DNA of 57,908 nucleotides from Bacteroidales bacterium UBA1800 (GTDB lineage: Bacteria > Bacteroidota > Bacteroidia > Bacteroidales > VadinHA17), in NCBI GenBank assembly GCA_002319915.1, contig DCFQ01000113.1:3412-61319 (forward strand), in the 5' to 3' direction. Under the pieces are notes generated by a model that was not told where the DNA came from, searched no databases, and saw nothing but the letters and a program-made list of their open reading frames with translations. Positions within the stretch are counted from its first letter, which is position 1; the number at the start of each line of letters is the position of its first letter. The translations under genes and the position numbers were made by a program. Shown here piece after piece: positions 50,598 through 57,908 of the stretch.

Positions 50598-53500
50598 ATG
50601 GAGGCAAACAATAACATAAATCCCGAATTCAAAAGGCTGCTTCACGACCAGCAGGAGAGGCTGAAGGAACTGGGCTGCATCAATCAGACTACGAATATTC
50701 TGAAGGAAGGCAAGACAGTTGAGGAAACCCTTCAGCAGATCGTTCTTCTGCTTCCTGCCGCCTGGCAGTATCCCGAGTATACCGTGGCCAGGATCACCTA
50801 CATGGGAATGAATTACGATACTCCCGATTACCGTGAGACAGGATGGCGGATGGTCCAGGAGTTCAACACGATCGATGACGAGTCCGGGACGATCGAGGTC
50901 CTCTATACAATGGAATTCACCACCGAAAGCGAGGGGCCGTTCCTCAGGGAGGAGCGGAATCTTATCAGGAATATTGCGAGCCTTATAACCGGGTATATCA
51001 ACAGCTACAAGGCGAGGGACATTATAAGGCTTTCGTCACCGGCCAAAAAAGAGGAAGAGGATATCCTTAATGTCCCGAGCAGGAAACTTCTTCAGAGATT
51101 CCTTGACCGACACAACGCGGAAAGGGATGTTTTCCACGACCTCCAGCCGTTCAAGGTAAAGGAGATCCTGCTTGTGGCTAATCTTTATGATGCATATTCG
51201 ATCGAGGGGGAGGGCCGTTTTTCGGACTATATGCTTGGCGAGTATTACCACCTGAGCCTGACCTCACTGCCCAGGATCACCGGGGTGTCGAGCGAGGAGG
51301 AGGCCTTTATAAGGCTCAGGGCGCGCCATTACGACATGGTGATCATTATGGTCGGAGTTGAAAAGGAGAGCCCGGTGACTCTGTGCAGGAAGATCAAGGA
51401 TAAATATCCCTATTTGCCCACATACCTTCTTTTAAATAACCCCGGTGACCAGGTCTATATAAGAAAGCTTAAAGCTGCAGGGGTGCCTTTTGACAATTAT
51501 TTCGTATGGACAGGGGAGTCAAAGGTCTTCTTTGCCATGGTCAAGCTTCTTGAAGATAAGGTGAATGTCGACAATGACACACAGAGGGGGCTTACCCGGA
51601 TCATCCTGATGGTGGAGGATGCGGCGGATTTCTATTCCAGCTATCTCCCCATGCTCTATACCCTCGTTCTCGAGCAGACCCGGAACCTTATAGAAGACGT
51701 TTCGACCGACGAGCTGTACAAAGTGCTGAAACTGAGAGCCAGGCCCAAAATTCTGCTCTGCACTGACTGGGAGGATGCGATCAACATCTATAACAGGTAC
51801 AAGGAGTTCCTGCTCTGCGTGATTTCCGATATGAGGTTCCCCAGGAACGGCACCCTTGACAACACTGCAGGATACGAGCTGATCAAGTTTGTGAAGGAAA
51901 ACCTTCCGAACCTTCCAACTGTGCTTCAATCATATGATCCGGAGAATTCAAAATACGCCTTTGCCCTCAAATCGAACTTTATCAACAAGAATTCAGAGAG
52001 CCTGTTCCACGACCTGAAGTCATTCATAAACTACTACCTGGGCTTTGGGCATTTCGTGTACAGGGACAACCGCGGACGCCAGATTGCAGTCGCGAAATCG
52101 ATGAAGGAATTTGAAACTTACCTGGAAACGGTCCCGGAGGATTCCCTTGCCTATCATGCCATGAAAAACCATTTCTCACTATGGCTGATGGCAAGGGGTG
52201 AAGTCCAGATCGCAAAGTTGATCAATCCGCTGAAAGTCACTGACTTCAACAGTCTTAAGGAACTCAGGGAATTCCTGGTCGATGTGATCAGGAAGAGGAG
52301 AAGAGAGATGAACAAGGGGAGGGTCGTCAATTTTGAGGAATCTTCCGTCATTGATGAAACCAATGTGATCAGCCTCTCTCCCGGATCACTCGGGGGGAAA
52401 GGGCGTGGACTTGCTTTCATCAATACACTGATTTACAGTTTTGAGCTGGGAAGGCTTGTTCCGGGAATAAATGTCAAGACGCCGGTTACCGCCGTAATCG
52501 GGACCGATGAGTTTGATATGTTCATGGAAAGGAACCACCTCTGGAGCGTTGTGAAGAACGAACGGGAATGGAATGTCATCCAGCGGCGTTTCATGGAGGG
52601 GAACCTTACCTATACGCTTGAGAAGAAGCTGAGGTATTTCATCAAGAACATAACAAAGCCCATGGCGGTCAGATCCTCAAGCCTTTATGAGGACTCGATG
52701 AGCCAGCCGTTCTCGGGAATTTTCGGAACATACCTTCTTCCAAACAGCAATCCCGAACCGGAGATCAGGCTGGAACAGCTGATGGGGGCTATCAAACTGG
52801 TATTTGCATCCATTTACTCGAAGGAGGCGCGGACTTACTTCGAAGCAATATCCTATAAGGTCGAGTCGGAAAAGATGGCTGTTGTGATCCAGGAAGTCGT
52901 CGGGAACAAGTTCGGGGAAGTCTTTTACCCTCATATCAGCGGAACGGCCCAGTCATTCAACTTTTATCCGGTTGCCCACATGACCCCGAAAGACGGTTTT
53001 GCCGTAATGGCCGTCGGACTGGGGCAGTATGTGATGGAGGGAGAGATGGCTTACCGGTTTTCCCCTGCTTATCCTTCAATTGATATTGTCTCACAGAAAG
53101 ATATCTACAGGAATTCGCAGGTTAAGTTCTACGCCGTTGATCTCGGGAAAAAATCGCCTAACCTGCTGGAAGGGGAAGAAGCAGGGCTCACGAAGCTAGA
53201 TATCAGCGAGGCTGAGAAACACGGCACGCTCACCCATATGGCATCGGTACTCAACACAGATAATGACACAATTACTCCCGGCCTCGATTCCCCGGGACCC
53301 AGGGTGATCAATTTCGGGAATATCCTTAAGTTCAATTATGTTCCCGTTGCTTCGACACTCAAGACCGTCCTGGACGTGGTTACAGAGGCATGCGGGACCC
53401 CCGTCGAAATCGAGTTTGCAGTGGATCTCACAAAAGACTCCTCGGGCAATGCATCCTTTTACCTCCTCCAGATCAAGCCGCTGCTCGGTGCAGCCGCAAC

Positions 53501-54044
53501 ATATGAAATTGACCCTGAATCAATTATTGAGGGTGAACTGATCCTCAGGTCAGACAAGAGCATGGGGAACGGCGTGATCAGTGACATCCGCGATCTGGTA
53601 TACCTGGATCCGGACAGGTTCAGTAACCTGTTCACGCTGAGGATGGCTGATGAAATTGCATATATCAATGAGAAGATGACAGCCTCCAACCGGAAATATG
53701 TCCTGATCGGACCCGGCAGATGGGGATCCAGGGACAGGTTCCTCGGTGTGCCTGTGGTTTGGCCTCAAATCTCAAATGCACGGGTGATCGTGGAGATCTC
53801 GCTTCCGGATTTCCATCCCGATGCTTCCCTCGGATCTCACTTTTTCCATAACGTCACATCAATGAACGTTGGCTATTTTTCGGTGAACCAGGATACAGGC
53901 GACAATATCGTCAGGTGGGACAATATAAAAAGCCAGGAGCTTGTTTTCGAAGGACAGTTCTTCCGCCATGTCAGGTTTGAGAAGCCATTGCTTGTCAGGA
54001 TGGACGGCAGGAAAGGGATAGCAGTAATTTCAATGAATCAATAA
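50598..54044 (+). CDS. Giant GAF-like/receiver/PEP-synthase-type ATP-grasp protein
   Basis: 1148 residues, no signal peptide. Order: GAF-like N-terminal domain about 10-145 (LLPAAWQYPEYTVARI ... EGPFLREERNLIRNIA, as found at the front of some sensor kinases); receiver-like domain 1 about 186-325 without the acceptor Asp (MVIIMVGVEKE); receiver-like domain 2 about 380-485 with Asp411 (VISDMRFPRNG) and Lys in FINKN; helical linker; PPDK/PEP-synthase N-terminal ATP-grasp domain about 590-962 (GGKGRG 599-604, Arg692 in AVRSSSLYEDS, VIQEVVGNKFGEVFYP, Glu939 in VEIEFAVD, LQIKP near 957-961); and a C-terminal domain with GPGRWGS near 1038-1044. The phospho-His swivel and PEP-binding barrel of true PEP synthases are missing. 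Probably a signalling phosphotransferase; function unproven. Confidence 0.85.
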   Translation: MEANNNINPEFKRLLHDQQERLKELGCINQTTNILKEGKTVEETLQQIVLLLPAAWQYPEYTVARITYMGMNYDTPDYRETGWRMVQEFNTIDDESGTIEVLYTMEFTTESEGPFLREERNLIRNIASLITGYINSYKARDIIRLSSPAKKEEEDILNVPSRKLLQRFLDRHNAERDVFHDLQPFKVKEILLVANLYDAYSIEGEGRFSDYMLGEYYHLSLTSLPRITGVSSEEEAFIRLRARHYDMVIIMVGVEKESPVTLCRKIKDKYPYLPTYLLLNNPGDQVYIRKLKAAGVPFDNYFVWTGESKVFFAMVKLLEDKVNVDNDTQRGLTRIILMVEDAADFYSSYLPMLYTLVLEQTRNLIEDVSTDELYKVLKLRARPKILLCTDWEDAINIYNRYKEFLLCVISDMRFPRNGTLDNTAGYELIKFVKENLPNLPTVLQSYDPENSKYAFALKSNFINKNSESLFHDLKSFINYYLGFGHFVYRDNRGRQIAVAKSMKEFETYLETVPEDSLAYHAMKNHFSLWLMARGEVQIAKLINPLKVTDFNSLKELREFLVDVIRKRRREMNKGRVVNFEESSVIDETNVISLSPGSLGGKGRGLAFINTLIYSFELGRLVPGINVKTPVTAVIGTDEFDMFMERNHLWSVVKNEREWNVIQRRFMEGNLTYTLEKKLRYFIKNITKPMAVRSSSLYEDSMSQPFSGIFGTYLLPNSNPEPEIRLEQLMGAIKLVFASIYSKEARTYFEAISYKVESEKMAVVIQEVVGNKFGEVFYPHISGTAQSFNFYPVAHMTPKDGFAVMAVGLGQYVMEGEMAYRFSPAYPSIDIVSQKDIYRNSQVKFYAVDLGKKSPNLLEGEEAGLTKLDISEAEKHGTLTHMASVLNTDNDTITPGLDSPGPRVINFGNILKFNYVPVASTLKTVLDVVTEACGTPVEIEFAVDLTKDSSGNASFYLLQIKPLLGAAATYEIDPESIIEGELILRSDKSMGNGVISDIRDLVYLDPDRFSNLFTLRMADEIAYINEKMTASNRKYVLIGPGRWGSRDRFLGVPVVWPQISNARVIVEISLPDFHPDASLGSHFFHNVTSMNVGYFSVNQDTGDNIVRWDNIKSQELVFEGQFFRHVRFEKPLLVRMDGRKGIAVISMNQ

Positions 54045-54053
54045 ATTACGCAT

Positions 54054-57023
54054 ATGACCATCATAGAAGGCATTCTTGATCTTCAGAAATACGATTTCAC
54101 CGATACCTCGTTCGATTTGCTGATGCAGAAAAGGATCCACCGTGTCCTCGTCATCTGCAGCAACTACGACAATTACATGCTTGAGGAGGACGGCCGGATC
54201 GATGAACAGATCTTCAATGAATATGTCTCGCTTAACCTGAGATATCCTCCGTCATTCGTTCAGACTGACAATGCCGAAGATGCATTCCGCATTCTTGAGG
54301 AGGGGAACATCGACCTGGTTATCTCGATGCTGAGTCTGAGGGGGACCGATGTTTTTGCACTGGCAAAAATGATCAAAGCAAAATATGAGAAGATCCCAAT
54401 AGTTGTCCTCACCTACTTCTCCAGGGAGGTCTCCCTGCGCCTCGAAGGGGAGGACCTGAGTGCGATCGATTATGTTTTCTGCTGGCTTGGTGATGCATCC
54501 CTTATTCTCGCGATAATCAAGCTTATCGAGGATAAGATGAATGCGGACCACGATATCGAGAACATTGGTGTTCAGGCTATTATCCTTGTCGAAAACTCCA
54601 TCAGGTATATCTCTTCCTATCTCCCCAATATTTACAGGATAGTGCTTATCCAGTCTCTCGATTTTCAGCGGGAGGCGCTCAATGAGCATCAACGCATGCT
54701 TAAAATGAGGGGAAGGCCCAAGATACTTCTCGCAAAGAATTTCAATGAAGCCCTCAACCTGTACAAAAAATATAAATACAATGTACTTGGGGTGATCTCC
54801 GATATCAGTTACAAGCGTGACGGGGTGGTCGACGAAAATGCCGGGATAGAGCTGTGCAAGGTGGTGATGGCCGACGACGACAAGGTGCCTTTCCTGCTTC
54901 AGTCGTCAAGCTCCGTTCACAAGAAGATGGCGGAGGAGCTGGGTGCGGGATTCATCAACAAGTATTCAAAATCATTGTCGCTTGAACTCCGGAACTTTAT
55001 AATCCAAAACCTTGCCTTCGGCCCTTTCATCTTCAAGAATCCGGATACAATGGAGCCGATAGCAATTGCTACCGACCTTCAGAGCCTGCAGCAGAAGATC
55101 CTTACAATCCCTGACAGGACCCTGGAATATCACGCCACACGTAACCATTTTTCCAAATGGCTCAATGCCAGGGCACTTTTCCCTGTCGCCCAGATGTTCA
55201 AATATATCAGGAAGGAGGATTTTGATTCGATGGATGAAATGCGCCGCTTCCTCTATGTTGCAATATCGAGCTTCAGGCTCGGCAAAGGCAGGGGCGTGAT
55301 CGCCAAATTCGACAAGTCGAACTATGACGAATACCAGGTGTTCTCAAGGATAGGCGATGCCTCCATCGGGGGCAAGGCAAGGGGGCTTGCCTTTATCAAC
55401 AAGATCATAAAAACCCATAAGCTTTTCAGCAAGTTCCAGGATGTGCTGATATCGATTCCACGGACAGTGGTCCTGAGCACCGATATTTTCGATGAATTCA
55501 TGGACCACAACAATCTTTACCCTGTTGCATTATCCGATCTTTCAGATGATGAGATACTTAACAGGTTCCTGAGCGCTGAGCTTCCCGGGCGTGTCTACCA
55601 GGATTTCTATGCCTTCCTTTCCGTCTCAAGAAATCATCCTATAGCCGTAAGGTCATCCAGCAAGCTTGAGGATTCGCATTATCAGCCTTTTGCCGGGATC
55701 TATTCAACTTACATGATCCCGAGGCATCCGGAAAACAAGCAGATGGTGACAATGGTCTCGGATGCCATCAAGGAGGTCTATGCCTCAGTCTTTTACAAGG
55801 GGAGCAAAGCTTACATGACGGCAACCGCAAACGTCATTGACGAGGAGAAAATGGGCATTATCCTTCAGGAGGTCTGCGGGAACCGGCACGGCGACCTTTT
55901 CTACCCGACACTGTCAGGAGTTGCCCAGTCGATCAACTACTATCCGATCGGCTCGGAGAATTCGGAAGACGGCATCGCAAATGTGGCTTTCGGACTCGGC
56001 AAGCACATAGTGGAAGGAGGCATGTCGCTAAGGTTCTCACCGAGGCATTCAAAGAAGATACTCCAGCTGTCGTCGGCAGAGGAAGCCCTGCGGAATACCC
56101 AGAAGGAATTCAGGGCGCTCGATCTGAAGGTCAACAGTTTCGTTCCGTCCACCGACGACGGGATGAACATACCAAAGATCGGGATCAGCGATGTCAACAA
56201 TGATGCGGCAATGAAATACGTGGCATCAACCTATGATTACAACAACAATATTCTTCGCGACGGGATAACCTATCCTGGCAAGCGGGTCATTACCTTTTCC
56301 AACATCCTGCAGCATAAGCTCTTCCCCCTGGCTGACATACTTAGCGACCTGCTTGAGCTCGGACAGCAGGAGATGAATAATCCAATTGAGATCGAATTTG
56401 CCGCCAACCTCGAGACTCCTCCCGGCACTCCAAGGATCTTCAATTTCCTGCAGATCCGGCCCATTGTTCACAGCGATGAAACATCCAATATCAACCTGGC
56501 AGGTATCAGGCCAGGGGATACGATCATTTACTCGGAGTCAGCCCTGGGGAATGGGACGTTCAAGGGGATCCGCGATATCGTATATGTAAAGCCTGAATCG
56601 TTCAATGCTGCCAGGAACAAGGATGTGGCAAGGGATATCGAAAGAATAAACAATACCTTCACAAAGCAGGGAGCAGGCTATATTCTTGTTGGCCCGGGAA
56701 GGTGGGGCTCGACCGACCCATGGCTCGGCATTCCTGTCAGGTGGCCTCAGATCTCATCCGCACGCGTCATTGTCGAATCGGGCCTGAAGAACTACAGGAT
56801 CGACCCCAGCCAGGGTACCCATTTCTTTCAGAACCTGATCTCTTTCAGGGTTGGGTACTTTACGGTAAATCCTTTCATCAATGAAGGCTTTTATGATGTC
56901 GATTATCTCAACAGGCTTGCTGCCGTTTACGAGGATGAATATGTCAGGCATATAACATTCGAAAAACCCCTCGATGTGATGGTAGACGGCAAAAAGCATA
57001 AAGGAGTGATAATGAAATCCTAA
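54054..57023 (+). CDS. Receiver/PEP-synthase-type ATP-grasp protein, paralogue of the preceding gene
   Basis: 989 residues; same architecture without the GAF-like front. Receiver-like domain 1 about 28-165 (VLVICSNYDNYMLEEDGRID ... DLVISMLSLRGTDV, no acceptor Asp), domain 2 about 222-310 with Asp250 (GVISDISYKRDG) and Lys in FINKYSK, helical linker to about 430, ATP-grasp domain about 433-803 (IGGKARG with Lys441, Arg533 in AVRSSSKLEDSHYQPFAG, ILQEVCGNRHGDLFYP, Glu781 in IEIEFAAN, LQIRP), C-terminal domain (ALGNGTFKGIRDIVYVKPE, GPGRWGSTDPWLGIPV). It starts 9 nt after its neighbour, clearly the result of tandem duplication, and the two may form a hetero-oligomer. Confidence 0.85.
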   Translation: MTIIEGILDLQKYDFTDTSFDLLMQKRIHRVLVICSNYDNYMLEEDGRIDEQIFNEYVSLNLRYPPSFVQTDNAEDAFRILEEGNIDLVISMLSLRGTDVFALAKMIKAKYEKIPIVVLTYFSREVSLRLEGEDLSAIDYVFCWLGDASLILAIIKLIEDKMNADHDIENIGVQAIILVENSIRYISSYLPNIYRIVLIQSLDFQREALNEHQRMLKMRGRPKILLAKNFNEALNLYKKYKYNVLGVISDISYKRDGVVDENAGIELCKVVMADDDKVPFLLQSSSSVHKKMAEELGAGFINKYSKSLSLELRNFIIQNLAFGPFIFKNPDTMEPIAIATDLQSLQQKILTIPDRTLEYHATRNHFSKWLNARALFPVAQMFKYIRKEDFDSMDEMRRFLYVAISSFRLGKGRGVIAKFDKSNYDEYQVFSRIGDASIGGKARGLAFINKIIKTHKLFSKFQDVLISIPRTVVLSTDIFDEFMDHNNLYPVALSDLSDDEILNRFLSAELPGRVYQDFYAFLSVSRNHPIAVRSSSKLEDSHYQPFAGIYSTYMIPRHPENKQMVTMVSDAIKEVYASVFYKGSKAYMTATANVIDEEKMGIILQEVCGNRHGDLFYPTLSGVAQSINYYPIGSENSEDGIANVAFGLGKHIVEGGMSLRFSPRHSKKILQLSSAEEALRNTQKEFRALDLKVNSFVPSTDDGMNIPKIGISDVNNDAAMKYVASTYDYNNNILRDGITYPGKRVITFSNILQHKLFPLADILSDLLELGQQEMNNPIEIEFAANLETPPGTPRIFNFLQIRPIVHSDETSNINLAGIRPGDTIIYSESALGNGTFKGIRDIVYVKPESFNAARNKDVARDIERINNTFTKQGAGYILVGPGRWGSTDPWLGIPVRWPQISSARVIVESGLKNYRIDPSQGTHFFQNLISFRVGYFTVNPFINEGFYDVDYLNRLAAVYEDEYVRHITFEKPLDVMVDGKKHKGVIMKS

Positions 57024-57081
57024 AAGCGATACTATTGTTAATTAATTAACAATCACTCAGCTAAATAAAACTATAGAGAAA

Positions 57082-57183
57082 TTAACCGCAAAGGCTGCAA
57101 AGTTTTCGCTGAGATCGCAAAGTAGTGGCAATCCATAGCTTCCTCTGCGATATTTGCTAAAGCTTAGCGATCTCCGCGATTAA
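57082..57183. repeat. Dispersed inverted repeat, family A, copy 4
   Basis: Starts TTAACCGCAAAG (57082-57093), has GCAAAG and TCGCAAAG inside, and ends GCGATCTCCGCGATTAAA, a decayed version of the CTTTGCGGTTAA end. It separates the second ATP-grasp gene from the convergent fabD. Confidence 0.75.
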
Positions 57184-57216
57184 ATACTCTTTGTTGAATA
57201 ATTAGCTATAGGGTCC

Positions 57217-57908
57217 TTATATGGCAGCGGAGAAAGTTGCTGCCTCCTTGTCTATTTTTTTGATCAGACCCTGCAATACGTTTCCCGGGCCCACCTCGGT
57301 GAAGGATGTTGCTCCGCCGGAGATCATGTTTTTAATTGTCTGAGTCCAGAGGACAGGGGAAGTCAGCTGCCGGACCAGTTTCGCCTTTATGATTTCGGGG
57401 TCGGTTGAGGGCAGTCCATCTACATTCTGATATACAGGACAGACAGGGATATTGAACTTTACAGAGTCGATGGCCTTGCCGAGCTCAATGCGGGCCGGCT
57501 CCATCAACGGGGAGTGAAAGGCTCCCCCAACGGCAAGCTTCAGCGCCCTTTTTGCTCCTTTGGCTTTAAGCGCTTCAACGGCCTGGTCGATCCCATCGTT
57601 TGAGCCTGAAATTACTATCTGTCCCGGGCTGTTGTAATTTGCGGCCACCACCACTGCATCAATTCCCGAACAGACCTCTTCCACAATGCGGTCGTCAAGC
57701 CCCAGGATGGCTGCCATGGTTGAAGGATTCTGCTCGCACGCCTTTTGCATGGCCCCGGCACGTCTTGAGACAAGGATGAGGCCGTCCTCAAACGAGAGGC
57801 TCCTGGCAGTAACGAGGGCCGAGAACTCGCCGAGGGAATGGCCGGCAGCCATTTCCGGAACTATGTTGTCACCGGCTGATGCTGCCAGGATTACTGAATG
57901 CAGGAAAA
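57217..57908 (-). CDS. fabD: Malonyl-CoA:ACP transacylase, 5' part outside the window
   Basis: Loads malonyl groups on acyl carrier protein for fatty-acid synthesis. The frame is open to the right edge (FLHSVILAASAGDNIVPEMA before the nucleophile), so 230 residues are visible and roughly 80 are missing. Catalytic Ser in GHSLGEFSALV, and catalytic His in VGGAFHSPLM. The ATG at 57852 is internal, not the true start. The stop is followed by the family A repeat. Confidence 0.95.
   Translation of the reverse strand, partial: FLHSVILAASAGDNIVPEMAAGHSLGEFSALVTARSLSFEDGLILVSRRAGAMQKACEQNPSTMAAILGLDDRIVEEVCSGIDAVVVAANYNSPGQIVISGSNDGIDQAVEALKAKGAKRALKLAVGGAFHSPLMEPARIELGKAIDSVKFNIPVCPVYQNVDGLPSTDPEIIKAKLVRQLTSPVLWTQTIKNMISGGATSFTEVGPGNVLQGLIKKIDKEAATFSAAI

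Overview
The window reads as a chromosomal segment of a Bacteroidota bacterium, most likely an uncultured member of Bacteroidales or a close order. The evidence is the gene order rpsD-rpoA-rplQ, the ssb-gldE-gldD block, the pdxJ / CBS protein-nadK-DUF6089-uppS-bamA-ompH-ompH-murI block, a secreted peptidase with a type IX secretion (T9SS) sorting domain, and promoters of the Bacteroidota type (TTTG-like -33, TAnnTTTG -7, spacer about 19-21). I saw no tRNA, rRNA, CRISPR array, transposase or phage gene. The two ends cut rpsD (left) and fabD (right).

Layout. 1-3509: end of the ribosomal protein/RNA polymerase operon (strong terminator at 2158-2189), then eno. 3510-4594: about 1.1 kb without protein genes, holding a dispersed inverted repeat, a 25-bp dyad, a well-formed Bacteroidota promoter and about 600 nt packed with UNCG/GNRA hairpins; I call this a candidate large structured RNA. 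4595-9611: UbiD-family decarboxylase, a hybrid kinase with a damaged ATPase domain, and a pair of exported proteins of unknown function. 9659-14572: DUF4870 membrane protein, a minisatellite, hisS, ychF and an M14 peptidase with a T9SS tail. 14731-19686: an alkaline-phosphatase-superfamily protein converging on a minus-strand set (GGGP synthase, phosphopantetheinyl transferase, gldD, gldE), then ssb. 20484-24605: HU, a 29-residue basic protein, RNase E/G and DsbD. 24610-30660: DUF4097-like protein, M19 dipeptidase lipoprotein, double-VOC protein, SDR and acyltransferase. 30808-36022, minus strand: S4-domain protein, pth, rplY, prs, engB, a MORN-type lipoprotein and manA. 36121-47422: udk, an exonuclease, an alpha/beta hydrolase, pdxJ, and the long nadK-to-murI envelope cluster. 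47649-57023: a two-subunit 2-oxoacid:ferredoxin oxidoreductase followed by two giant paralogous proteins that join receiver-like domains to a PEP-synthase-type ATP-grasp domain.

How it fits together. Most genes are housekeeping: translation (S4, L17, L25, Pth, HisRS, YchF), transcription (RpoA), glycolysis and cofactors (Eno, PdxJ, NadK, Prs, Udk, ManA), envelope assembly (UppS, BamA, two Skp-like chaperones, MurI, GldD/GldE, DsbD) and anaerobic 2-oxoacid metabolism (KorAB). The points of highest interest are the candidate RNA at about 3.68-4.38 kb, the tandem receiver/ATP-grasp proteins at 50.6-57.0 kb, and families of intergenic inverted repeats that in two places have become part of neighbouring reading frames (C-terminus of HisRS, stop codon of the VOC protein). 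Family assignments come from reading motifs by eye; no database search was possible.
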